Of a DNA stretch of 64,000 bases, positions 11,934 to 24,479 are shown one piece after another. The notes under the pieces were generated by a model that saw only the letters and a list, made by a program, of their open reading frames with translations, was not told where the DNA came from and made no database searches. This DNA comes from Coccinella septempunctata (taxonomy: Eukaryota; Arthropoda; Insecta; Coleoptera; Coccinellidae): NCBI RefSeq assembly GCF_907165205.1, contig NC_058196.1, positions 24,160,501 to 24,224,500 of the forward strand. Reading direction: 5' to 3'. How positions within the stretch are numbered: position 1 is the first letter of the stretch; every line of letters begins with the position of its first letter. The position numbers were made by a program, and so were the translations under genes.

Positions 11934-14849
11934 TCATTGTGGTAATTTTAATTTTTGTTTTTGACTTCTCCAGCATATTTTTCTCCTCAGTTTGATACGA
12001 TATTCAATATGCTCGTAAATGAATGTCAAGCAGGATAGTATGAAACCTATAACATAAAGAGTGAAGTGAGAAGTAAATTCTGTTAACTTCACTCGGCCAT
12101 CAGATTCATCATCGGATTTGAAAAACCGTTTTCTCCGCCATAAAGTATCTCTCAACCATTTGGCCATTAGTCCAGCTGAAACAGGGAGTCAAATTAAAAA
12201 ACGAATCATACTGTTTTCAATACATAATTATAGTGAATAAAAAGTGCTAGTATCCCAAATTACAGTCTACGCTCTGTACACATACTCTACATACAAAGGT
12301 CAGGCTTTTTTGACGTAGATGTTATCAAAATGAGTCATTTCCAAGATGACTTCTAGATATTAAGGCAAAATATCATCGCTTTAGCTCATCTTTTTGAAAA
12401 TGCATTTTTTTTCAACTGATCGATTTTTGATATCTGTTTGGGCACTTACATGTTTGAAGCCTTAAAATATTTTCGTTGAAGGATTCCACAAAAGGTACCC
12501 CTTTCCGAAACAACCAACCGTGCGTTACAACTGTTAAGGGTGCTGGGGTATAGTTCACTTCGTAGGCGTAACTGTTATTGTGAAAAGTTTGGCAATGATG
12601 TTCTAAAAACGATTTTTCTCCAGCAATTGCAAGCCTCTCTTTCAGCACCATTGGCACTGCCGCACACAAAACGCTCACGTTGAAGAATTTCCTTCGAAAA
12701 ACATTGAGATCAGAGGACATACCAAAGTGCATTATGTCTCCTCAAGAACTTGAACAAAGTTATGAAGTTATTTGAGGATAGATCTTACCGTTTGATCGCT
12801 CTTTCCTGGCAGGGGTTTTTGAAGTTGAAAAATAAATCCAAGTGTCGAATTTGTTCTTTTTCCATCCCAATTCGGTAACCCTTTCGCATAAGGCTGAAAA
12901 CGTTCCTGTACTTTTCTACTGGTGGATGTATGATCTGGCTAGCCAAGTTGGACTTGTAGATTGTGTTGAATTCTATACAGCCGAACATCCAACAAAATAA
13001 AACAATCAACACTGGAGTCCTGATGTTTTTGGTCAAACAAGCAGCAAATACAGGTTGTTCGATCATTATCCTAGGTGGTACCTGAAACAGACTTGTATGA
13101 GGAGCGATGGAGAGCATTCCTGCAATTGCCAACACATAATGAAGGTATAAGGGCGTAATTATAAATTTCGTACTCAAAATCTATCACGAATCCAGGTCAG
13201 TAAATTGAGTTGAAGTTAACGTTAGGCTAAATTTTCGCTGAAAATCCTTTGATTAGTGAAAATTCATTCATTACAATTTCAAGCCATTGGATGCTTCATT
13301 TTTTAAGTCTCCAGAAATTGGTGGATATATTTTTTCATTTGAGATGTTTCATGACCGAAAAGGACTATTAACTTAGAATAGTGGAGAGAAGGTTCTCTGG
13401 TTAATTCTTCATCTTAGGCAAAAACTGAATAATCTGTTCATATGAATGCCATCGGATCTTAGATGCAAGCCAATAGACTGCAGCATTGTCGGAGATTCTC
13501 ATCCTCACAGGACTTTGAAATCAATAAATTGTAACTGATTGAAATCTACATAAGGCACCACGAATTGAAAAATATTCTCACAAACTCTTTTGAGTGAAGG
13601 AGGAAGAAAAGAGTATACTTCCTGGATGCCCAACCTTCTTCAGAAGAGAAGGTAATGGAATGAAAAAGAGTAAAAGAATACTTTAAGAATTCATGTCATC
13701 ATACCAATTCTACATAATGATCAATGGATATTGTTAAAATTAATGTCTTACCAGTAGAAAATCGAAGAAGGTGAGATTATGTCTACGCTTATATGAAATT
13801 TTCGTGAAAGCAAACAATCCTACGGAAATTATTAGTGAAGTGATGCAAACGCAACACCATATAGTGAGAGAAAATGCGTTGGAGAATGCGAAGAATGTAT
13901 CCTTCCAACCTGTATGAATCTTGTACATTGTTACTACATTCTCGTAGTTGATCATTCTTGTGAAAAGTAACTTCTTTATCCTTGGAGCTGATAGACCGAT
14001 TCCTCCAATAGCGAAATCAATATTCTTGTTTCTACTGATATGAGGAATGATCTTAGATACTGTTATGTACTCAGTCAAAGCTATGAGCTCGTATGTGAAG
14101 TTCATGGTTTTCGAAAGAGTCTCTAGCAGCATTCCTTCGGAACCTACCCATTTCAAGCATCTGTTGAAGGTTTTATTCTGGTGGATTGTGGGCTCGTAGA
14201 TCAAGCAGTGCATGAAGGGAAAATACTGGTTGAAGAGTACTGTGAATTTGTTACCATAAAAACGACGAAATGTGTTAGGCCAAATCAACGATGGATTCAA
14301 ATCCACCTTACTGGTATTGGTCTTCTGCACTGGCATGATATGATTCTCATTGTCCCCGCAATACTGGCAAATGTGGAAAAATTCGATACTTTCAGGTGTA
14401 AAATTAAGAATTAGTACATTGCCAGCTCCATGTGAGTGCTTGATGCGTAAATTAGCCGGCATCTCTTTGTTGAAAGTTTCGTTGTGCGTGATGACCATCA
14501 GGACATCCCTTCCACTTATGTTCCGGTAATCCTTCAAGTACCTGGCAATCTTATCCACATCCCTGAAGAAGAAGACGTTGAGGATATCCCCTCCTTCCGG
14601 CCTTTCCAAGACATCCTTCGAATCGTGGTTGTAAACCAGGAGCTGAGGAGATAAGTTCTCGGTAGTGAAGAATTTTTTTGCGTATTCATATGTTCGATCA
14701 TCGACGTGGAATATTATGTCGAAACCTCTGTAGAATGTGAGTAAGTTCCGGAAATATTCGATTTGATAATCAGTTCGCTCCTCCTGGTATATTTCAAGTG
14801 TGGTAACGTAGGATATGGCGAAGAGGAATATCTGAAAGATTTTCGACAT
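11934..14849 (-). CDS. Ionotropic receptor IR-B (divergent insect IR), four exons, 657 aa
   Basis: A second insect ionotropic receptor, converging on IR-A. Exons: 14849-13752, 13180-12789, 12691-12450 and 12175-11934, with GTAAG-type donors and AG acceptors; introns are in phases 0, 2 and 1. The start is the ATG giving MSKIFQIFLFAISYVTT, a good signal peptide; the open frame extends four codons further up but without an ATG. Order: N-terminal domain (20-230) with several N-glycosylation sites; S1 lobe containing IDFAIGGIGLSAPRIKKL (Arg in the ligand-Arg position); M1 (about 326-348) in a cysteine-rich helix; pore region in exon 2; M2 (about 421-446), CIEFNTIYKSNLASQI; S2 lobe in exon 3; M3 (about 613-633) in exon 4 after the typical GLMAKW motif. 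The exon 3 start was chosen because a nearer AG gives a frameshift. The two receptors are clearly different in sequence, not a recent duplication. Confidence 0.88.
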
Positions 14850-14899
14850 GGTTAGGAACACGCACTGCCAATGTTCGTTCCGCTTTCATATAACAACCA

Positions 14900-15265
14900 A
14901 ACCAGAAACTAACTAGGCCTTGCCCCTTAAATTCTATACAATCTTCAGCATGATTGTAGATCCATATTGTAATCATTTGTAAATATCGTATAATGAATTG
15001 TACATAAGGTGTTATGTTATTTTAATTAGCTTTTTCCAAGAATATTTTGTTCAATATGATTTTTAAGTAATAAGGGACTATTAGGCATTTCTTGGCGTGT
15101 TTGTTATGCAAACAATTAGGTGAATGATGTCTATACATGGAAAAAGTACGAGTAGTTGGTGTATGATGATATGAAATGAACAATATCTTCCATCCATTTT
15201 CCAACACTAGCCTTTCTTAACAGGATTCGAAGAAATATTTCTTGTTTGTCTAATTACGCCCATAC
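14900..15265. other. Upstream region of IR-B
   Basis: No gene is seen here. The minus-strand word TTATATGAAAG just above the IR-B start is a weak TATA-like candidate. Short ORFs on the minus strand look like chance. Confidence 0.35.
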
Positions 15266-15267
15266 AC

Positions 15268-15640
15268 TACTTACAATTTCAATTTCAATTTCAATTTATT
15301 CATCAAAAGGTATACAACCAAAACAAATTTTGAACAATCTTGCAGGAATATGCAGCCTAAGCAAGCTTGTATGCTGTCATACCCTGCAACCACAAGAATA
15401 AAAGGGCTAAGATGTTGAAAAATCAAGAATAAGTGAATGTGGACATGACCGCACTTTTATGCCTAAAGCATGCAGACTTTCTAGACTCCATTGATCCACG
15501 GTTGTCTCTCTATTTTGTTCAAGACTGCGTGGATCTTTACGGTTGAAGAAAGATATGTGAAATAGCCCATTCATTCCAGCAGAAAATTTGAATTTTTTAT
15601 TTACTGTTTTTCTCAATATTATATACTACAGGCTTTTCCT
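15268..15640 (-). mobile_element. Probable LINE 3' end with simple-repeat tail
   Basis: On the minus strand the sequence ends in AATAAATTGAAATTG followed by repeated TTGAAA units. That is a common way for insect non-LTR elements to terminate. A similar AATAAATTTGATTTG terminus with the same TTTATTCATCA neighbourhood occurs at 25389-25440. No reverse transcriptase is readable upstream, so the assignment rests on the tail alone. Confidence 0.4.
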
Positions 15641-16111
15641 TTGCCTCCTGAAACCACCACTGAGTTTCTTTGGTAGATGTTTCACGGGGGTAACTCTCTC
15701 TGCAGAAGAAACATGGACTGGAAGTATAGTCGTATGATATTTAGCCAATGAGAAAGCAAAATTTCAGTAGGTGGAAAATTAATGATCAATTAAAAACTTC
15801 CAATAGGGGAAGTTCAGTATTTTATATCGCAACTAGCGACATCTTTCGTAGGAACGTTTGGGTGTCTGTAGTAATATTGATTATTTTCGTTTCCACGAAG
15901 AAAACTATGAAATTTTCCCGCCCTGTAGAATGCTCATGAAGTGTTCTTTTACATTCGTTAGAGTGTACTGAAGCTTGGTATTGATCCAAGTTTATAATTC
16001 GACGATTCAAACATAGGTGAAGGCTCTCAACTTACAAGGTGAGCAATAAACACATTGAAACCATTATGATGAGATTTTCTTGATGGGAAGAACGTAATTT
16101 TCAGTGAAAAG

Positions 16112-16790
16112 AAGAAAATGTCTCATCATCCTCTAGCTCAAAAACGGTTAAGAGTGTGTAAAATTTATTCAGACAAAACTTGTATAGAATTTTATTATCT
16201 ACAACTTTCCTAATGAATACAAAAACAGGAAGGAAGGTACAGGAAGGGAGATGCATTGTTTTCATCTTCAAACTGTCAAATTAAGAAAACCCCCCCTGAT
16301 TAGTGCCACATTAATGAGTCAACACATCTGCATCTCTGTAATTAACTATCTGTATGAAAATCTGACAAGCTCGTGTAGGTATGTACAAGTAAGGATTTGT
16401 ATTTCAAAGGACCACAGTGACCTTGAGTCACGTCCGAATTGGAAGTCTCTTGAAAAGTATCTTTCCTTAATACCAATTAATATATCCTTTGAAAATCTGA
16501 CACGTTCAAAAACTGTTTTTACGATTTTAAACTCTTCCTTACGGCCAGCCCCACCACGCAAACTGTCAGATTAACATGAATTTATTATCAGAGACACGTA
16601 AGGCATATACAGTATGTACACCTGACGATTTTTTTACCTCTTTGAAAACCTGCAGACGTTTTCCCCACCGCTGAAAATGAATACATCATTGAACCTTTTT
16701 TTCTTCAAACCATCTAATCTTCAAGGTCTCCACGACGCACGAGTAAATCCCGATTTAGCATCGTAGGCTCCCAACTATAAAAGATTACCA
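16112..16790. repeat. Dispersed modular repeat, family G, copy 1
   Basis: The segment has several spaced copies of CTGTCAGATTA or its complement (for example near 16270, 16350, 16495 and 16565). Its modules recur at 19515-20600, 31165-31945, 35560-36105 and 45740-46330. The block ending CTCCCAACTATAA near 16770 recurs near 31930. It has no coding capacity. Confidence 0.75.
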
Positions 16791-17422
16791 GAAAATGTTA
16801 AATTTTTAACATCTGTCGCGAAATTTGTTAACCCTCGGAGTCAAAGAATTCAAAGAATTCACAGTGCTAAACAAGTTGGTAGCATATCCATAGACAAACT
16901 AATCATTTTCACAGATTGCCACAAGTTGTGTCAGAGGATAGACGCCATATGCTCCACAAATTTCAGGATTCTGCATTGAAACATTTTTATGGGTTTTACT
17001 CAGTTCGATTTGCCAATTTACCCGGAAGTGGATATACCAAACAAAAAAGGCTCCTGCCTTTCTAGTAAGCCTTTACTACCATCGAAATTGAGTATGTGCA
17101 AGCTGTATTAGCCATGCCGTAGAGAGCAATATTTGATTCGTCGTCGAGAGACAAGTACGCAGGACTGTTTCAGTACCTACTTAATTGTAGGATATGTATA
17201 CTTTGGCAGCTGATCTACACTTTTCTCTATCTATCTTTATCGATGCAGGGGTGTACCCTAGCAGAAAGTTAGCCGAACACCTCATTAATTATGAAAATGC
17301 CAATACAGTTTACTGCATAGGTCATCGTTTCATACCTACAATATATCTCATTTTAAAAAAAATATTAAGGTATTCCCACTGCTATTAGCACTTTTATTGC
17401 ACTTCAGAAGGTATATTATACG

Positions 17423-17834
17423 CTATCCCAACACACGTCTACTTGAGTAATCTGGAGCGTGTACGCGAAGAAATATGCGGCTTCCAGAAAGGAGGTCAAC
17501 CATCTCTCGAATAACTTTTCCATGTCTGCGCTCGGAGATGCTCCTTTGTGGAACTCCGTATAAAAACGGGACGCAGATGTTGATATCAGAAACGCCGCAA
17601 AATTGCATGCAAACCGGGCTCGGGGGTGAAATAAGGTTTATTTGGAATGAAGTAAGGGAGGAAAGTGATCGGCACTCCAATTACGCATTTGAAAAAAATA
17701 TATTTCAGGAGTGATTGTGCCGACACGTGTGAAGGACGAAGAGGATGTGGTTTGAGGACCCTGCGGCACACCCCTGACTCAACCAGTAGTTCTCCAGACA
17801 GCAGATTGAAAATCTTGACGCTTTGATTCCACAC
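17423..17834. other. Slightly GC-richer stretch with open frames, unrecognised
   Basis: Both strands have 80-85-codon open frames with CpG content above the local average. The translations match no family I know, and no clear splice sites bound them. It could be an exon or an old repeat. Confidence 0.25.
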
Positions 17835-17903
17835 CCAACCTGCTCAACTCAAGGATGAATAACCAATGCGCTATGCAGGGCTTTGAAAAGTCTGTGTATA
17901 TAT

Positions 17904-18279
17904 GTACAGAGTGAGTCTTTGACTCTTACAAATATTTAAACAGTAGATTCTTGAGGTCAAAAGAACTACTTTTTTCTTTCACCATTCCTAATATTTCCTC
18001 GTATAATGCGCCGTTTTCAAGTAATTTGATTTCAGAAAACTAAAGTCCTATCTGTGAAATTCGAAAAATTGGGTACTTTGGCAGAATTTGGTTTAAAAGA
18101 TCCAAAGATAAGTGGTGTCACAGATTGATCTAGTTATTCTGAAGGTAATTTTGCACAGCTCATTATGAAAACTAAAAATGGCTATATCTTTTTATCAGGA
18201 CCCAATCTGGTATAGGAATAAACTGTTTCATTTGATCTCAAGAATCTACTTTGTACGTGTCAAAGACTCATCCTGTATA
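17904..18279. mobile_element. MITE-like element, family B, copy 1 (short form)
   Basis: The left end TACAGAGTGAGTCTTTGAC and right end GTCAAAGACTCATCCTGTA are terminal inverted repeats. Next to them, the inner words AGATTCTTGAGGTCAAAAGA and TTTGATCTCAAGAATCTA also mirror each other. The middle carries the family word CATTATGAAAACT. There is no transposase. At ~376 bp it is shorter than the other copies (650 bp or more). Confidence 0.8.
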
Positions 18280-18299
18280 GCATATAGCATCTGTTTATG

Positions 18300-19510
18300 T
18301 TCTATTATTTCTATTTTGAACCTTCAGTCAAGTGAATGGATTTTTCTATACACGTTTACTGAATGAAGAAAACGATGAACCGGAAGACATGCCTCAGCTC
18401 GCAATGAACCGAAAGCCAAAATATCGAAGCTACTGGAAAGAGATCAATAGTCAACTGGGTTATAAAGTACCAACTATATTTCAGCAAAGAGACGCAATAA
18501 AGGAAATGCGATAAAATAAAGTGGCACAAAATTTATCGAATAAAGTTTTCGTTTTGGTAAATGGGTCTTTATGTCTACTGAAAGTTTTCGTTTTCACACA
18601 AGCGGGCATAATACTTCTTGCTGAACTTTTAAATGCAGAAAATTTGAGATGAATTTGAATTATATTTTAAGGGAAGTGACAAGCCATCAATCTTTTCAAT
18701 AATTTATTGAATACACAGTATATTAACGGCATTCGAATATTTTGGGAGTACAAATGAGGTCGGTCTATTTTTCATGGTAAAAAAGGCATTTATTTATTTG
18801 AAGCGAAAATGAATGAACAGATCATTGAAATATTCTCCATCGATGGCTTTTTTTTTAACTTAAAACAAATTATACGATTTTCACAAAAGAGTATTCAAAA
18901 CACAACACGTATTTCGGTGTTTCGCTATAACAATAGCATCTTCAGGTGGGTAAAGGTAAACAGTTTCCCTATGGAATCTGAGAAATTTTTAAGTGAAGCT
19001 TGAATAAAAAATTCATATGCCAAAGAGTTTGTTCGAAAAGTGGTCATGAAGTTTCTGAAAATGGCCCCATTTTGTTTGTCAATTTATGAGGATTGTGACG
19101 TCATATTTCTCGACAATGGATCACTAGGAACATTAAGAGTTTCCGCATGTTTCTTTCAATTCTGCTCGAGCTCTTGGAACAGTTTCGATAATAATGAATC
19201 CATTCTCCTTTTCTGATGGAAATATAAATCCTAGTGCCTCCAGAGCTCAAGTCGTAGTCAACGCCTACTGCAACAGAAACAATTTGGCATGAATTCAAGC
19301 AATAAATTCGAATTGTTATCGTTAAGGACCGCCAGTCGTATTCTATTCCAAGGATGGAAGGAACCGAGTCTAGATATATTTCTGGCAGAATATTGGGAAT
19401 TCAAATTTTTCAATTATTTTCAGAGGGAGTTGAAGAAAGACTCCATTATCCCTCTTCGGTTAATTGCTCAATGTGAAATAAGCATACTTTCCCATATATT
19501 TACTAATTCT
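18300..19510. other. No gene recognised
   Basis: AT-rich DNA with short ORFs that have no family signature. No repeat ends were recognised. Confidence 0.4.
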
Positions 19511-19514
19511 AATT

Positions 19515-20600
19515 GTCCAGTGTAAATTCATCGCCATATGTCTCAAAAACGTTCAAACGTAGAAAAAATTGCTTCGGCCAAAATTTGTAGAAAATGTTAT
19601 GCTCTACAACTTTTACGATGAATGCGAAAACAATTTGAAGCCCAGGAAGGGGTGAGATAATTCAAAAAAACCGATTTTTGTGACCTTCATGGCCACTTTT
19701 CATTGGTTTGGCTTGCTGAAACTGTCAGATTATATTTTTACTGTTATTTTTGGATCACGATCTTCAAATTAAGAACTTTTGGCTGAAGCAATTTTGCCTA
19801 CTCTCCACCGTTTTCGAGTTAGAGAGCATTAAGTGCAAGGAGGTTAGCCACACATGCGAAAGGCCAAGGTCAATGTAGAATCCCAGTCCAATGTGCATTC
19901 ATCGCCATATATCTCGTAAACGTTCAAACGTAGAGAAATTGCTTCAGACAAAATTTGTAGAAAATTTTATGCTCTACAACTTTTATAACGAAGGCGTTAA
20001 CAATTCGAAGCCCAGGAGAGGAAATAATTCAAAAAAACTAATTTCTGTGACCTTTATGCCCAATTTTTATTGTTTCGGCTCGCTAAAACTGTCAGATTCA
20101 ATTTTTTCGATAATTCTTAAACCATTAGCTTCAAATTAAAAAAAATCCACCGAGCTCGATAAAGTACACCTGACGTTATTTTTGCAAGTTTGGCGCCCTC
20201 CCACACATTTTCGCCACGCTTGAATTGTCAGAATAAGAGAATATATACATTTCAACATATAATTAACCACATATATCTTAATCTGACACGCTCGAGTATG
20301 TACAATGATCGTTTTTTTTACTATTCCTGACAGGCTGTCCTAGACAATTTCTCTATATACAGGTCTAATTTTTGATAGAGGTACTCTACAGAGTCCAAGG
20401 TATCTCCACTTGTTTTAATCTGACACGCTCCAGTAACTCCCGAATTTCCCTCTTGGGCTCCCCAACTACTATAGTTGGCTCTCGACTTAACGTCAGTGGT
20501 CTCTTTTATGCTTCAAAAGACACAAAAAGCAGAAATTTTCCTGTTGACTTTTCGATTTTCTTGAAACCACACGATTTTTCAGAAAGTCAACAATCTCGAT
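19515..20600. repeat. Family G modular repeat, copy 2, with an internal ~370-bp tandem duplication
   Basis: A module beginning TTCATCGCCATAT and continuing through GTTCAAACGTAGA, AAATTTGTAGAAAA and GAAGCCCAGGA starts near 19525 and again near 19895. Each unit is closed by AAACTGTCAGATT. The right part holds CTGACACGCTCGAGTATGTA, the family's end motif, near 20285. Part of it reappears inverted at 31173-31430. Confidence 0.78.
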
Positions 20601-20609
20601 GAAGAGAGT

Positions 20610-22320
20610 GTATCATCGCTCGGGACTCCGCCACTTGATTTTTTCCTCCATGTACCTATTTAGGTTGTCGAAGGGTAGGGAACCCTTGAAAGGGCGATAG
20701 GATGGTGACGCTGCGGTCATAAATTCACAACGGGAGTTCCTGGTCCCGGACTCCCATAACGAAATCAATACTTCCTTTGAAGCGATTTTGGGCCCTTGCA
20801 GGATATGGGCTCCCCAAGGTAACCCGACAAAGATGTATGAAAATTAGATTTTGATATATTAGTAGTTCCACACCGCGGCAATCATGCGGTTATTTGATGT
20901 TTTCATTATTTTGGCATTATATGGATTTATAATGCCTCCTTCTGATATCCTTGTTTTGTTGCTGCATCTTGAACGAAATAAAGTCGCGCCTTCTAATCTA
21001 CGATTTATTACTACACATAAAATGCTAAAATGGAGGTATGCCGATGAATGGCACCTCGCAGAAAAGCAAAGATAATAAGGAAAAGATATACAGGGAGTTA
21101 ACTACAAATGTTGCAGAATTCAAGAGGCAATTCCCTGTCCGAAACTTCAATATTTCTTGCAGAAACATTTGTTCAAATACGCACCCTTACTGAGCTATTT
21201 GATGTCAAAAGTGGGAAATTCCTCAAGTTTACGTTGTAAAAATTGAAAGGCAAAATATCAGGTTAGGCGTTATTACCACTGGAATCACTTGGCCACAGAC
21301 AACAGAACAACAGGAAACATTGTGTCCATGATCGTAAAAATATTGACATGCAAAAGCAACGACGGAAACTACTAAGAGAAATCTACCCTCAACAACAGAA
21401 CAAGAGACAAAATTCAACTCAATTATGTTCATCCCTAACATAAGACAGAAAATCTGATTAAAATCACACAAGGTGAAAACGAAATATAGTACAAATAAAA
21501 GGAATTACAATCACCATCGATGAACAATGAAGAAAACATGAAAGCAGAAGAAAAGAATGAAGTGTACAAATGTACAAAATACAGGGTTAGGTGTAATTCT
21601 GGAATAAATTCAATATTTTATTTTTAATTATGCTTAATTGTGTGTAGGCTCGTTGGAAAGCTCACGGAAAATATTATTTCACATTATGTTTGTTTTTTAT
21701 TTCATTTTGTGGTTATCAGTTCCTCAACCAATAATTAAAAGTTCTCTGAAATTGAATTATGATTTCGTCCAAAAGTTTTCAACTGAAATAGTGGTGAATT
21801 TTAATGAAGCAAAGCACCTAATCTTAACTAATCATATGATCTTTCTTCTACTTGATGTAGAAGAGTAAAAAACGTTAGCTTTATTCATGAAACATCCTTT
21901 CTCAATTAATTCCAACACAAGATTGGAATTTACTAGATATTGACGAGGCCTAGTTCTCCACAATTGAAAATCATCATTGAAAACTTATTATAACACTTTC
22001 ACCATTCGATTAGAATTTTCAAAAATACTACCAAAAGAGACACACACCTACCCATTATAAAATATCCGTATAGTTATTATGCACAGTGGAAAGGAAATAT
22101 ATTAAGATTTCCCAGTTTATACATTATTTGAACCTGAAGAATTCGCTCAAAGAATCTTGCAGCTTTGATGTAGAAAATTTCACGCAATATACTCACCGTC
22201 TAGCAAGGATTTTTGCATATTGCCCTACAGAAAATACATGAAAGCAGTCTGAGGCGTGTGTAGCTTGACTCCGATTTAGCTGCAATGTTACAGATAATCA
22301 TATGGATGCATACTGCTATC
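20610..22320. other. No gene recognised
   Basis: A slightly GC-richer patch lies at 20620-20840. The 63-codon ORF at 20884-21075 is preceded by nothing exon-like. A TATACAGGGAGTTAACTAC word near 21090 resembles the outer end of an inverted-repeat element, but I found no partner end. Confidence 0.35.
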
Positions 22321-22329
22321 TTCACTCTG

Positions 22330-22530
22330 CGAGTTAGGAAATTGAATTGGGTTGGTTCCCGTTTCTCTGTCAGATGTCGTTTAGGTGTATTACATCATAT
22401 CCGCTACTGACATCGAATAAAAGTAGCCAGCAATTCATTCCAGTTTTTTGGACGAAGGAGTAATGTTGCTCTGACGAGGTCAAAAGAGGCCGAAACTATG
22501 GTCATACTTTGAGTGATGGTAGATTGTTAG
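22330..22530. repeat. Family C repeat, one arm only
   Basis: The words TCAGATGTCG, CATCATATCCGC, CATCGAATAAA and GACGAGGTCAAA-AGAGGCCGAAAC match the segment at 50265-50445 in order. The end motif CCATGGTCAGCATCT seen in other copies is degraded here to CTATGGTCATAC. Confidence 0.65.
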
Positions 22531-22686
22531 TTCGATAAAGATCGTAACATTTGTGGATTTAATAATCGGTATTAATTCCTTAGTGCTCTGTGTGTGATGT
22601 TATCCACAATCTGGAATAGTTGCGATGCTTGAAGAAGAATATATATGGGGTGTACTTCATCAAAAATTAAGCTTGGTACTTAGCAG

Positions 22687-22722
22687 TGAACTCTAAAAGA
22701 AGAGAAGTTCTTTTAGAGTTCA
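22687..22722. repeat. Perfect 15-bp hairpin
   Basis: TGAACTCTAAAAGAA and TTCTTTTAGAGTTCA flank a 6-nt loop. The hairpin is bracketed by the near-direct repeats TGGTACTTAG and TGGTACTCAG. Confidence 0.85.
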
Positions 22723-23213
22723 ATGGTACTCAGAAACTCATCCTCTAGATGCTAGATCATGCGCACACTCGCCACGATATACCACACCATGATAAACAAT
22801 GCAAAATGCAACACAGAACGCATGCGGACAACATTCGAACTGACTTTAGTCGAGTATAGCTTCAAGGTTCGATGTTCAATAAAACAACTGTAAACCAAGC
22901 GTGTTTGCCAATGATTTATAAGTGTTGTGCTAATACAACACGATAAGAAACCGTTCCATTTTGGTTGCCAAAGTGACAGGTTAAGGAAAGGTTTCGTATT
23001 TAACGTTGATATAATGTTTTCTACTTCTTATTAAATATACGTTGGGGAGATACCAAAAGTATAGGTTTCTTATTGATGGTTAGATGAGTAACAGGTTGTT
23101 GAATGATTTCGTTTTTAACATAATATACCTACGTTAAATGAATGTTGGTATAACTTTTATTGAAGCATGATAAGGACACATTTCGTAGTGGTGACTAGAT
23201 ATGGATTGAGTAT

Positions 23214-24118
23214 ACAGGGTGTATTTCTATAAATACACCCTGTTTTTTTTCAACAGAAGGTAGAACTGGTCAAAATGAAGCGTTTCATCAAGAATCACCT
23301 ATACAAAACTTTCAAAATGGCAAAGTTGAAAAAAAAAAATGAAAATTATTACTGAAATCGATCCTAATACGACCCTAGACTGTTTGTTAGCTGAATTATC
23401 GCAAAGCAGTGGGAAAAAACTTATGTCCTGATTCGACCATGTTGTTTCGTTAAGGATATTGGGACGTTCGATATTTACGTTGTAATGAAAATGGAAACTA
23501 AGGATTGCCAAATTGTTCTCATTATTTTTTAGTAACTTACACGATTTTATGAAATGGCTCATTTCGATACCAACTGACAGAAGAGACTTAGGACACAAGT
23601 GTGAAAAATAGAATTATTATACTTCAAAATCTCACTAATAAAATTCGTATAGAATATTTTACGAATTTTTTTACAATGGGCATCACAATCTTCTTGTCGA
23701 ACATTCCAACAATCGTCGTAAAAATTGGATGAAATGGGGAAACATCATAGCACTTTTTCAACATAACTGACATAAGCAATTTCAAGAAACAGCCTCGATT
23801 TTCTAAATTTCTTTCATCATAAATTGCAAGATACAACAATCATTATTCTCTCAAAAGTGACCTGATGCATCTAATCCGATGAACTTGGTACTGAACCATT
23901 CATTGTCCAGCCATATGTTTATGTCTTGTTTCGTTTTTGCGATGCCGGAATCACCTTCCACAGTCCTGTACTTGAAATTCAATGAAAATTTGTCGACATT
24001 CTTGGGGTTGTATCTCAGCCCTCTTGGGTATCTTATATAGACAATTTTTGGTTAAACGATGATGATGATGAGTTCTACCTTCTGTCAAAAAAGCCTCACC
24101 TTGGAAAACACCTGTATT
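23214..24118. mobile_element. Inverted-repeat element, family A, copy 1 (~900 bp)
   Basis: The left end has ACAGGGTGTATTT and then CAACAGAAGGTAGAACT. The right end has AGTTCTACCTTCTGTC, then CCTCACCTT and ACACCTGTA, mirroring it. A similar series of words occurs at 32793-33655, 54820-55280 and (inverted) 57540-58418. A 99-codon minus-strand ORF at 23299-23598 is partly conserved in copy 2, but no transposase motif is visible. A TATAAATACACCCTGT hairpin sits at the left edge. Confidence 0.8.
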
Positions 24119-24129
24119 TACGTTGATAA

Positions 24130-24475
24130 TTGGTGGAACCAAGGCATGGTTGGATTCAGGTTAAAAAATATACAACAAAATTCAAAGAGTAACCTCTAAT
24201 CAACGTGACCTACCCTATATAAACTTAAAATACACGTTAATGGAAACTACACTGTAAACTGTAAATAGAGTGATTTTACAGAAAAATTAACTCATCAGGT
24301 CTTGGTTGAATAATACCTATACTCTTTTTCGATTATTCGAGGATCGTTGATAGGGTTCGACGAAGACAATTAAGAGATTTACATTAAGATATCCCTCAGT
24401 AGAGCTACTCTCCGATGAATCTCGGACCGTATCTCTGATCACACGATGCAGCGCACCAACCGAAGGGTATCCGGA
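24130..24475. other. No gene recognised
   Basis: AT-rich spacer between a family A element and a GC-rich island. No exon or repeat signature was found. Confidence 0.35.
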
Positions 24476-24479
24476 AAAT

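Noticed and set aside
13181..13751. Region between IR-B exons 1 and 2 as extra coding sequence
   Set aside because: Clear donor and acceptor in phase 0 make it an intron; no open frame bridges it.
23299..23598. 99-codon minus-strand frame as an independent gene
   Set aside because: It lies wholly inside a repeated element (family A) and is only partly open in other copies.
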